From the NCBI GenBank assembly GCA_964497615.1, contig CAZCEC010000049.1:1-48843 (forward strand): a stretch of DNA of 48,843 nucleotides, written 5' to 3'. The stretch's first letter is position 1. Each line of letters opens with the position of its first letter. Position numbers and translations under genes: made by a program. The DNA comes from CAZCEC01 sp964497615. Its GTDB lineage: Bacteria; Chloroflexota; Anaerolineae; Anaerolineales; UBA6663. Shown piece after piece: positions 41,118-48,843 of this stretch. Under the pieces are notes generated by a model that did not search any database, was not told the origin of the DNA, and saw nothing but the letters and a program-made list of their open reading frames with translations.

Positions 41118-42509
41118 TCAAATAGCGCCGGGATGGGGCCGGGGGTTAGGTCTTCCTCCCAGCCTCCACGCCCACACCGCCATCCCCGCTAGGATCACCC
41201 CGCACGCCGCATAGATTCCCGGCAGCCCCACCAGCGGCAGCAGCCCATATGCCAGCATCGGCGCCGCTGCGCTCGTCAGATCCCCAAACGTATGCACCCA
41301 ACCCAGCGCCCGCCCGCGCACCTCCGGCGCGGTCGCATCCCCCAGCAGCGCCGTCGCCAGCCCCTGGCTGCTTCCCCCCGCCACTGCGTTCAGCGGCACC
41401 GCCAGCACAATCAGCAGCGGCATCCCTGCCGCCAGCAGGAGAGTCCCCACCACCCCCGGCAGCAGCAGTGCCGCCGCCACTCGCCAGCGCCCCCCGCGCC
41501 GGTCCGACACATGTCCAGCCACCGGCGCGGTCAGCATGCTCACCAGCGTGCTCAATCCCAGCAGCAGCCCCGCCACGCTCGCCAGCCCGCCCGCGCCCTC
41601 CGCCGCCGTCGCCCCCCAGCGCTCCTGCACCCACAGCGCCAGCGTCCCCGTAATGATCCCCGCGTTCACAAACCGGTTCACCCCATACATCAGCGTAATC
41701 GGCGCCAGCGTCCGCCGCCCATCTTCATCTCGTATACGCGTTCGCCATCCTGGTGTGCGCCGCGCCGCTTCAGGTCTAGCCGAACTTCGCCTCTCGGCCA
41801 CCGTCGCGGCGATCTGGCGGGACGCCAATATCGTTAGTTCAGCGTTCAGTGCTTGGCCAGCGTCCTGCGTCCCCGTAGGGGGACGTGGCGGCCGAAGGCC
41901 CTGAGGCGCGAATTCCATTCGCTGGCCAACGTTGTGTCGTGTCTCCGGCAGCCACACCCACGCCGCCACGGCCCCCGTCAGCGTCAGCCCGGCCGCCACC
42001 CCCAACGCCCCCTGAAACCCCAGCACATCCGTCAGCACTCCCCCCATCGGAAAACCCAGCACCCCGCCCAGATAAAACGACAACTGGTACAGCCCCGTCC
42101 ACCGCCCGCGGTCATGCGGCCCGCTGATCTCCAGCACCATGTGGTTCCCCCCTACCCAGATGCCAGACCAGGCCAATCCCCACAGCAGCCGCCCAATCAG
42201 CAGTGGCCAAAACCCCTCCGTGAATGCATACACCGCGGTCGAAAGCGCCCCCACGAACAGCGCCGGCACGAACAGCCGCCGCCTCGGCCAGCGGTCATAC
42301 GCCCATCCCGCCGCCCCGTTCGTCGCCAGCCGCACCCAGCGGTTGGCGCTCAACAAGATGCCCACGCCCGCCAGCGTCACCCCCGCCGCTGCCGCGTGCG
42401 TGGGCAGCACCGCATACAGCGCGGTGTCGCCCATCAACGACAAGGCCGTGCCCACTCCCGCCAGCAGCAGCACCCGCCGCGGCGAGACTGTTCCTCCCGT
42501 TCGATTCAT
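41118..42509 (-). CDS. MFS transporter with an unusual central loop
   Basis: A 463-residue permease with twelve hydrophobic segments, opening VLLLAGVGTALSLMGDTALYAVLPTHA, with YDRWPRRRLF in the 2-3 loop and GWVHTFGDLTSAAAPMLAY in the second half. The central cytoplasmic loop (residues about 192-267) is long, hydrophilic and compositionally different (NVGQRMEFAPQGLRPPRPPT and onward). It includes a palindromic DNA element at 41853-41929. Substrate unknown. The start codon is preceded by GGGAAGGG on the minus strand. It is the most downstream of four minus-strand genes preceding it. Confidence 0.9.
   Translation of the reverse strand: MNRTGGTVSPRRVLLLAGVGTALSLMGDTALYAVLPTHAAAAGVTLAGVGILLSANRWVRLATNGAAGWAYDRWPRRRLFVPALFVGALSTAVYAFTEGFWPLLIGRLLWGLAWSGIWVGGNHMVLEISGPHDRGRWTGLYQLSFYLGGVLGFPMGGVLTDVLGFQGALGVAAGLTLTGAVAAWVWLPETRHNVGQRMEFAPQGLRPPRPPTGTQDAGQALNAELTILASRQIAATVAERRSSARPEAARRTPGWRTRIRDEDGRRTLAPITLMYGVNRFVNAGIITGTLALWVQERWGATAAEGAGGLASVAGLLLGLSTLVSMLTAPVAGHVSDRRGGRWRVAAALLLPGVVGTLLLAAGMPLLIVLAVPLNAVAGGSSQGLATALLGDATAPEVRGRALGWVHTFGDLTSAAAPMLAYGLLPLVGLPGIYAACGVILAGMAVWAWRLGGRPNPRPHPGAI
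41853..41929. repeat. Palindromic element inside the MFS coding sequence
   Basis: TTGGCCAGCG (41853-41862) and CGCTGGCCAA (41920-41929) form perfect terminal inverted repeats around an inner near-palindrome CGTCCCC-GTA-GGGGG-ACG (41868-41885). The 77-bp element encodes about residues 194-219 of the transporter loop in frame. Confidence 0.75.
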
Positions 42510-42532
42510 TTGCCCTTCCCGCTTCGTGAGGC

Positions 42533-43618
42533 TTATCGTTGCTTCGGTCGTATCCGTTCAAACAGCGCCGGCGCATGCCGCCGCAGCAGCCTCGCCGCTG
42601 TCGCCCGCGGCCACCCGCGCGCATACATCAGCAATTGCAGCCCATTGGCGCGCCCGCCCGTCAGCCGCCGCGCCATTCGATTTAGCCCCCGCCACGCGCC
42701 CAGGCGTCTTCCGGCCTCGTCCACCATCCCCCACACCCCGCCCGACCGGCACATCACCACCGGCACGCCGCGCCCAAACCACGCCACCTCCGAAAAACTG
42801 CTGTGCCACGTCCCCACGCCTGCCTCGCACTGCCTCAGCAGCAGCAAGTCCACCAGCGCATCTTGCACCGCCGCCGCCTCCCCTCGTTCCAGCGAGCGGG
42901 GCTCCGTCCACACCACCCGCTCCCCAAATTCGAGCCTGAACTTCTCCCGCGCGCCCTGCACCATGCGCCGCCCCGTCCACTGGTTCACCGACCCGTCATC
43001 CGTGCTCAAGAAAATCCCCGCCTCCGGGTCCTCCTCCAGGAACCGCCGTGTTGCCCGCATCGTCGTCCCCAGGTTGTCCACGCTGAAGCGCGCCGCCCGG
43101 TGAAAGTCCCCCCGTCGCAGATGCACCCCGATCATCCTCGGTCGAAAGCGGGCCTCGCGAAACGCCCTCACCCGCGCCGCGACCGCCTCCACCGGAGTCA
43201 GCCCATCCAGCACCGCCGCGCACCGCGCCATCAGCGGCCCATGCTGCGGGTACACCTCCGGCAGCGTCAGCCAACTCACCGCCATCACCGCTATGTGCGG
43301 CTCGGTGCTCGTCAGGATGTCGAAGTAATCCCGGCCCAGCGGACCGGCGAAGTGGGGCAGGCGGTTCTGCGGTCCGCCCACGATGCTCACTACCGGCAGG
43401 TCGTTCGTAAACAACTCATGAAAGGCGGCGCCGCAAGTGTCCATCTGATGCCACTGCATCGTCAGCGCCCGGCCGGTCGCCTCCGCCATCACCACCGCCG
43501 ACGTCAGCACCCGCAGCCGGTTCGCCAGCCCCCCATAGCTCGCCACCGTCAGCGTGCGCCCCTCGCCTCCTTCTCCCCCGCTGTCCCGCGCCACTTTTCC
43601 CCCGCCGCCACCCCGCAT
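42533..43618 (-). CDS. Fucosyltransferase-like glycosyltransferase
   Basis: A 361-residue protein with the look of the GT-B fucosyltransferase superfamily that includes NodZ, FUT8 and alpha-1,2-fucosyltransferases: YGGLANRLRVLTSAVVMAEATGRAL at the N-terminus, IGVHLRRGDF (the HxRxxD donor-binding motif), IFLSTDDGSV and VDLLLLRQCEAGVGTWHSSFS towards the C-terminus. It probably transfers fucose or a related deoxysugar to a cell-surface glycan, though no other glycan genes are nearby. ATG 43618 is preferred over a TTG 6 bases earlier. The first 20 residues are Gly/Glu-rich, so the true start could be further in. Confidence 0.8.
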   Translation of the reverse strand: MRGGGGGKVARDSGGEGGEGRTLTVASYGGLANRLRVLTSAVVMAEATGRALTMQWHQMDTCGAAFHELFTNDLPVVSIVGGPQNRLPHFAGPLGRDYFDILTSTEPHIAVMAVSWLTLPEVYPQHGPLMARCAAVLDGLTPVEAVAARVRAFREARFRPRMIGVHLRRGDFHRAARFSVDNLGTTMRATRRFLEEDPEAGIFLSTDDGSVNQWTGRRMVQGAREKFRLEFGERVVWTEPRSLERGEAAAVQDALVDLLLLRQCEAGVGTWHSSFSEVAWFGRGVPVVMCRSGGVWGMVDEAGRRLGAWRGLNRMARRLTGGRANGLQLLMYARGWPRATAARLLRRHAPALFERIRPKQR

Positions 43619-43707
43619 CTCCAATCGTCATTCTCCGATCTCACCCGCTCCCTTCACGCACCCGCGCTCACTTGCTCACACGCTCACGCGCGCACATGCT
43701 CACGATC

Positions 43708-44856
43708 TCACCGGCCTATCACCCTCCCCAGCCGCCTCGCCCCCTCCCGCAACTCCTGTGGCCCGTACAGGCTAAACGCCAGCCGCAGGCAATGCCGCCC
43801 GCCGCCGTCCAGGTGAAACCGCTCCCCCGGCAGGAATCCCACCCCCTCCGCCTCCGCCTGCGCGATCTGATCGCTCGCTGCCGGCCCATCTCTCGGCAAT
43901 TCCACCCATACAAAGAACCCGCCTCCCGGCCGCCTCACCCCGCACCCCGGCAGGTGCTCTCGCAGCGCCGCCACCAGCGCTTCGCGCCGCTCCGCGTACG
44001 CCGCCCGCAGCGCGCCCACTTGCGTGTCAAAGTCCCCCGCCTCGCACAGCATCGCCACCGCCACCGCCGTAAAGTGGTTGATCCCGCCTCCGCTGTCCAG
44101 CAGGCCCCCCTCGACCATCCGGCGCACCAGTTCGCCCGGTCCCGTCAGCCAGCCCAGCCGCAGCCCCGGTGCCAGCGTCTTCGCAAACGACCCCAGCCGC
44201 ACCACGGTCCCCGCCGCGCCCATGCTCCACAGCGAAGGCGGCGCCGGCCCGTCGTATGCCAGCTCCCGATAGACATCATCCTCGATGATCAGCAGCCCTT
44301 CGGCCTCGGCCAGCCGCAGCAGCGCCCTCCGCCGCTCCGCGCTCAGCGACACGCCCGTTGGGTTATTGAATGTTGGCACCACATACAGCGCCCGCGCCGG
44401 CCGCCCCTCCCGCCGCAGTTGCGCCGCCGCTTCCGCCGCCGCGTCCACCCGCAGCCCGTCCTCGTCCGTCGGCACCGGCGCCAGCTTCAGCCCCCGGTCC
44501 CGCAGAATCCGCGTTGCCAGGTGATAGGTCGGCGTCTCCACCAGCACCGTGTCGCCCGGCGTCGTCATCCAACTCAACAACAGGTCCAGCCCCTGCGAGA
44601 TGCCGCCTGTCACCAGCAGTTCATCCGGCCCCGGCGCCCGCCCCTCCCGCTCCGCGATCCTCGCGCGCAGCCATTCCAGCAGCGGCCCCGGCCCCATGGG
44701 GTATCCGTATTGCAGCGTCTCATCCCCAAATCGGTCTAGCGCCGCCTCCGTCGCCCGCCGCATCGCATTCACTGGCAGCAGCCTTGGGTCCGGGTGCCCC
44801 CAAGCCAGGTCAATCACCCCCTCCTTCCGCACCATCTGAATGATCGGCGGCCTCAC
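43708..44856 (-). CDS. PLP-dependent class I/II aminotransferase
   Basis: A 382-residue aminotransferase of the LysN/2-aminoadipate or MocR-catalytic type. It has YGYPMGPGPLLEWL, the cofactor Asn in PTFNNPTGVSLS, IIEDDVYRELAYDG, and the PLP lysine in LGSFAKTLAPGLRLGWL. There is no N-terminal GntR winged helix, so it is an enzyme and not a MocR regulator. The start is GTG 44856, overlapping the stop of the membrane GAF gene by 4 bases (GTGA), so the two are co-translated. The exact amino-acid substrate is unknown. Confidence 0.92.
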   Translation of the reverse strand: MRPPIIQMVRKEGVIDLAWGHPDPRLLPVNAMRRATEAALDRFGDETLQYGYPMGPGPLLEWLRARIAEREGRAPGPDELLVTGGISQGLDLLLSWMTTPGDTVLVETPTYHLATRILRDRGLKLAPVPTDEDGLRVDAAAEAAAQLRREGRPARALYVVPTFNNPTGVSLSAERRRALLRLAEAEGLLIIEDDVYRELAYDGPAPPSLWSMGAAGTVVRLGSFAKTLAPGLRLGWLTGPGELVRRMVEGGLLDSGGGINHFTAVAVAMLCEAGDFDTQVGALRAAYAERREALVAALREHLPGCGVRRPGGGFFVWVELPRDGPAASDQIAQAEAEGVGFLPGERFHLDGGGRHCLRLAFSLYGPQELREGARRLGRVIGR

Positions 44857-46598
44857 TTCTCCCTCGCTTCATACACCGCCCGCGCCACCGCTTGCAGCGC
44901 CCGCCGCCGCCGCCGGTTGAAGTCACCCTCAGAAATGTACAGCCGGCTCATGATGTCGCGATTCGGCACATCTTCCACGTACGCGTCGTGCAGAATCGCA
45001 TGCGCAAACCATTCGGGCGGTGTTGGCGGGCGCGGCGCCGCACCCCCCGGCCGCAGGCTTTCCACCGCCCGCACCAAGTGCTCCCGCAGCGCCTTCCCGC
45101 GCTCAATGTGCGTGGTCCCCGTGATCCCCAGCGCCTCCACCAGGGGTGACTGTCCCAATTCGGCATAGTCCGCCAGATGCTTCAGGCCCTGCTCCACCTG
45201 CCGCGCGAACTGCCGATCCGGCTGCGCCTCCAGCGTCGTCTGCAAGTCCTGGGTGTGCTCCTTCAAGTTAGCCTCGCCCGTCTCCAGCGACTGGGCCAGG
45301 TCCAGCAAGTCGCTCCGCCGCGCCGCTTGCTCTCGCGCCGCGGCGACCAAGCGCCCGGCCCAGTCGGCCACATCCATCAACAGGTCCAGATCGGCCTCGG
45401 CATACTCTGCCTGGCTCGTGCGCGGGCCCACCCCAATCACCCCCACCTGGTCCTCCCCCGCACTCACCGGCGCCAGTTGGTTCACCTGCGCGGCCAATGC
45501 GCCTTGGGGCTCGCTCACATCAGTCAGCGTCGCCTCCGCCAGGCCCAGCGTCGTGCCCACCTCCAGCGAATGCAGCGATGCCTTCACCATGTAGCCCTCG
45601 CCCTCGCGCAGCGCCACGAAGCCGCGCCTCGCCCCCAGCGTCTGCGCCAGCGTCTCCAGCCCGGCCTGCAGCCGCCCCGCCAGGTCCGCCTCCGCGTGCG
45701 GCTGCCGCGCCACCCGCCGCAGCCGCCGCCACTGTTCGCTCAGTCGCCGGTTGAAGATCCGCTCCAGCGTCTCGTGCACCATCTCATGCGCGCCGTGCGT
45801 GATGATCGCCAGCGCCGTGATGCCGGCCAGCACCAGCACGCTCTGGCTCAGCCGCGAAGCCAGCACCGCATACACCCCCACGATGCCCGTCATCATCAAC
45901 AGCGATACCGGCAAGTCGCGCATCACAGTCCGCCGCTCAACGAACACCTGATAGCGTGCCACCGCTGCGCCAAACAACACCACCGCGCCGATCAGCATCA
46001 GGTCCTGCGGCAACCGCGGCAGCCTTTGTGGCCATACGATAGACAGGGCCCCATAGACGACCGCGCCCGCCGCCAGGACCGACGCGGCCCACAATGGCGG
46101 GAACAGCGTTGCGTGTCCTGTGCGGCTGCCCAGCCGGAAATTGATCAGGCAGCCGCTGGCCGCCAGCAGCAGAAACATCAAGTCGCCTGTCGCATAAGCT
46201 CCGGCCAGCCCCGGCGCCATGTCGGCCGGGTTGCCAGTTGGCGCGGCCGAGAGGGCCTCCACCCCCAGCACCACCACTTTAAGGGCGCCCAGCCCCGTAA
46301 TCAACGCCGTCAGCCAGCGCTGGCGCCGCCGCCCATCGGGCCCAATCAGAAACAGGGTGAGCCAATACCACCCCACCACCGCCGCCGAGAGTGCCGCGTT
46401 CCACGCGCTGAACAGCCGCGGGCTGCCGGTCTCTTCGGCGGCCAGCAGCAGCCCAAAGCCCAGCGCCACCGTCAGCAGCACCAGCGCTGCCAGCCGCGTC
46501 ACCGTGCCCGACGCGCCCCGGCCCACCAGATACGCCGCCAGCCACAGGGCCAGCGCCATCCCGGCATACTCCCCGATCCATGTCCCCGGCGTAAGCAT
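44853..46598 (-). CDS. Membrane GAF sensor with C-terminal HTH-like domain
   Basis: A 581-residue protein. About nine membrane helices fill residues 8-285. They are followed by a linker (LERIFNRRLSEQWRRLRRVARQ), a GAF-like domain (residues about 305-440), a helical stretch (RSDLLDLAQSLETGEANLKE), and a last 60 residues ending NRDIMSRLYISEGDFNRRRRRALQAVARAVYE. The C-terminal piece resembles short HTH or winged-helix modules of Chloroflexota regulators (LxISxxxFxRRRRxAL). There are no HisKA or HATPase motifs. It may be a membrane-tethered transcription regulator, which is an inference. It overlaps the aminotransferase gene by 4 bases. Confidence 0.75.
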   Translation of the reverse strand: MLTPGTWIGEYAGMALALWLAAYLVGRGASGTVTRLAALVLLTVALGFGLLLAAEETGSPRLFSAWNAALSAAVVGWYWLTLFLIGPDGRRRQRWLTALITGLGALKVVVLGVEALSAAPTGNPADMAPGLAGAYATGDLMFLLLAASGCLINFRLGSRTGHATLFPPLWAASVLAAGAVVYGALSIVWPQRLPRLPQDLMLIGAVVLFGAAVARYQVFVERRTVMRDLPVSLLMMTGIVGVYAVLASRLSQSVLVLAGITALAIITHGAHEMVHETLERIFNRRLSEQWRRLRRVARQPHAEADLAGRLQAGLETLAQTLGARRGFVALREGEGYMVKASLHSLEVGTTLGLAEATLTDVSEPQGALAAQVNQLAPVSAGEDQVGVIGVGPRTSQAEYAEADLDLLMDVADWAGRLVAAAREQAARRSDLLDLAQSLETGEANLKEHTQDLQTTLEAQPDRQFARQVEQGLKHLADYAELGQSPLVEALGITGTTHIERGKALREHLVRAVESLRPGGAAPRPPTPPEWFAHAILHDAYVEDVPNRDIMSRLYISEGDFNRRRRRALQAVARAVYEAREK

Positions 46599-46734
46599 GT
46601 GCTCACACCCCCTTTGCCCCGCGGCGCGCGCCCCATTCAGGATGATATTCGGTCCGGCGTGTATTCTATATCACACAGCCGTTTGGGTAGTTACTGCCGT
46701 CTTCGTCAGTCCACTTGTCCACACTCCGACACCC

Positions 46735-48438
46735 TCATGCCGTCGCCCGCGCCCTCTCCTCCGCCACCAACTCCCGCCGCAGCACCTTACCCACCCCGCT
46801 CTTCGGCAGCGTCTCGCGAATCTCCACCCGGCGCGGCACCTTGTAGGCTGCCAGCCGCTCGCGGCAGAAGGCTTGCAGCGCCTCCGGCTCCACACGCTCC
46901 CCGGCCCGCAGTACCACCCACGCCTTCACCGCCTCGCCCTGCAGTTCGTCCGGCACGCCCGCCACGCTCACCTCCGCCACCGCCGGGTGCGCAGCGATCA
47001 CCTCTTCCACCTCCCGCGGCCACACCTGGAACCCGCTCGGCTTAATCAGGTCCTTCTTGCGATCCACCAGGTACACGTAACCGTCGCTGTCTACATATCC
47101 CAGGTCGCCCGTGAACAGCCACCCGTCGCGCAGCATCTCGCGCGTGGCCTCCGGCGCCTGCCAATAACCCTGCATCAACTGCGGCGCGCGGATCACCACC
47201 TCGCCCATCTCGCCCAGCGGCAGCGCGTCGCGCTCCGGGTCGCCTCCCTCCACCGGCGGGATCACCCGCACCTCCACATCCGGCAAGGGCATGCCCACGG
47301 CGCCCGCCTTGTCGGCGCCCCGCACTGGCCCCAGCACCGCCGCCATCATGGATTCAGTCAGGGCATAGGCCTCCACGATGCGCCCGCCCGTCAGTTTCTG
47401 CCAGCGCTCGCGCGTCTCCGCCAGCAGCGGCGCGGCCCCGGCAAAGCTCAGCTTCAGCGACGTGAAACTCTCCGGCTTGGCCTGCACCGCCGGGTGGTTC
47501 AGCAGCGCATTGAACAGCGTCGGCACCCCCGGCAGAAACGCCGGCCGCTCCTTGCGGATGGTGCTCACCAGATCGTCCAGGTCGCGCGGGTTTGGAATCA
47601 GCACCAGCGGGTTGTGGCCCATCAGCGCCGTCGTCAGCACCCCCACGTTCCCGGCTGCGTGGAACAACGGCAGCGCCAGCACCACCCCGTCCGCCCAATC
47701 CACCAGCACCCCGCTCACCCAGGCGTGCAGTTGCCGCCCCGCCATCACCAGCGCCCCGTGCGTGCCCACCGCCGCCTTGGGCGTGCCCGTCGTGCCGCCC
47801 GTGAAGATAAGCAGTGCCGCGTCGTCCGGCCCCACCTTCACCCCGGGCCGCGGCGCATGGGCGTGGCGCGCCATCAGCCGCCGCAGCCACTGGTCGCCCG
47901 GCCGCAGGTGAATGCGGTGGCCGTCCTTCTTCTCGCGCGCCAGCCGGAAGGCCAGCCCCGTCACCGGCGGCAGGTCGTCGCGCACGCGCGCCGCGATCAC
48001 GTGCCTCAGCCCCGTGCGCGGCTGGATCATCTTCAGCTTGTCATAGAATGGGGTGAGCGCAATCGCCACCGTCGCGCCGCTGGCATTGAGCGCATGTTCG
48101 AGTTCGGTGGCCGTGTACAGCGGGTTCAGCGGCGACACAACCGCCCCCGCCTTCCACGCCCCCAACTGCGCCAGCACGGCCTGCGGCGAGTTGGGCAGCA
48201 GGAGCGCCACCCGGTCGCCCTTCTGCACGCCCAGCCCCACCAGCGCCGCGCCCAGCGCATTGCTCTGCTGCTCCAGCGCGCCGTAGCTCAGCCGGCCCCC
48301 CTTGAACACCAGGGCGGTGTGGTCCGGCCTCTTCTGCGCCGTCTCGGCGACGATATCCAGGAATGTCTGCTCAGGGTAGGGGGCTAACGTGCCGGGTACG
48401 TCCGGGTCATAGTGGTCGAGCCAGGGTTTGGGGTTCAT
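46735..48438 (-). CDS. Long-chain acyl-CoA synthetase/AMP-dependent ligase
   Basis: A 567-residue adenylate-forming enzyme. It has P-loop LIFTGGTTGTPKAAVGTH, YALTESM (A5), GDLGYVDSDGYVYLVDRKKDLIKPSGFQVWPREVEE (A7-A8 with hinge), and the catalytic lysine in LPKSGVGKVLRREL. The substrate-binding N-terminus is that of the FadD-type fatty acid-CoA ligases. It activates a fatty acid via an acyl-adenylate and transfers it to coenzyme A. ATG 48438 has GGAGG 4 bases upstream. The frame to 48561 has no family match. Transcription is independent of the membrane GAF gene, as 136 bases separate them. Confidence 0.95.
   Translation of the reverse strand: MNPKPWLDHYDPDVPGTLAPYPEQTFLDIVAETAQKRPDHTALVFKGGRLSYGALEQQSNALGAALVGLGVQKGDRVALLLPNSPQAVLAQLGAWKAGAVVSPLNPLYTATELEHALNASGATVAIALTPFYDKLKMIQPRTGLRHVIAARVRDDLPPVTGLAFRLAREKKDGHRIHLRPGDQWLRRLMARHAHAPRPGVKVGPDDAALLIFTGGTTGTPKAAVGTHGALVMAGRQLHAWVSGVLVDWADGVVLALPLFHAAGNVGVLTTALMGHNPLVLIPNPRDLDDLVSTIRKERPAFLPGVPTLFNALLNHPAVQAKPESFTSLKLSFAGAAPLLAETRERWQKLTGGRIVEAYALTESMMAAVLGPVRGADKAGAVGMPLPDVEVRVIPPVEGGDPERDALPLGEMGEVVIRAPQLMQGYWQAPEATREMLRDGWLFTGDLGYVDSDGYVYLVDRKKDLIKPSGFQVWPREVEEVIAAHPAVAEVSVAGVPDELQGEAVKAWVVLRAGERVEPEALQAFCRERLAAYKVPRRVEIRETLPKSGVGKVLRRELVAEERARATA

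Positions 48439-48843
<405 letters not shown>

Noticed and set aside
43708..44856. MocR-type transcription regulator
   Set aside because: Only the aminotransferase domain is present; there is no GntR winged helix and the start overlaps the upstream gene.

Overview
The window is GC-rich DNA from an uncultivated bacterium. The best guess is Chloroflexota (Anaerolineae-like), based on a very large multi-GAF sensor kinase, an Flp-type pilin with the GQGLVEYALILVLVAI signature, MalT/TPR regulators, LysM lipoproteins and a futalosine-style UbiD/UbiX/UbiA set. No rRNA or tRNA is present, so the phylum is an inference. A 10-N gap inside a gene shows that this is a draft scaffold, and the window ends in a long C homopolymer.

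Layout. 1-1381: 3' part of a G5/3D cell-wall protein, then rsmA. 1620-8441: a 2273-residue orphan histidine kinase with ten GAF domains. 8515-9753: a short-chain dehydrogenase and two tiny, translationally coupled unknown genes. 9762-20004: a co-directional, tightly packed quinone locus. It holds ubiD, two UbiA-family prenyltransferases, a complete ABC importer (binding lipoprotein, ATPase, permease), a small membrane protein, a membrane-anchored SRPBCC/START-like protein, a UbiE/MenG methyltransferase, a zinc-phospholipase-C-like protein, ubiX and a PPOX-family flavoprotein. UbiX would supply prenylated FMN to UbiD, the prenyltransferases attach the tail, and UbiE methylates the ring. The importer and SRPBCC protein inside the cluster are unexplained.

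20088-24098: a lone 48-residue Flp pilin with its own promoter and terminator, a convergent metallophosphoesterase, an EamA transporter, and a coupled pair made of a BNR beta-propeller and a MoaD/ThiS-like protein ending in Gly-Gly. 24287-31013: a cobalamin riboswitch with promoter and terminator driving btuF-btuC-btuD-pduO-cobT-cobS-cobU, that is import, adenosylation and nucleotide-loop assembly without corrin-ring genes.

31003-36892: a LysM lipoprotein and a TPR protein that looks like the C-terminal half of a cyclase/ATPase regulator, divergent from a MalT/LuxR regulator across a short palindrome. 37197-41002: MFS transporter, M3 oligopeptidase, ankyrin protein. 41118-48438 (minus strand): MFS transporter with a palindromic in-frame insert, a fucosyltransferase-like protein, a class I aminotransferase, a membrane GAF protein ending in a putative HTH, and an acyl-CoA synthetase.

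Intergenic DNA is distinctive. The + strand carries C-rich polypyrimidine tracts with recurring GAGTCCCC and ATTCCCCTTRTGCCC words, several families of hairpin repeats, and tandem repeats of 8, 15 and 57 bp.
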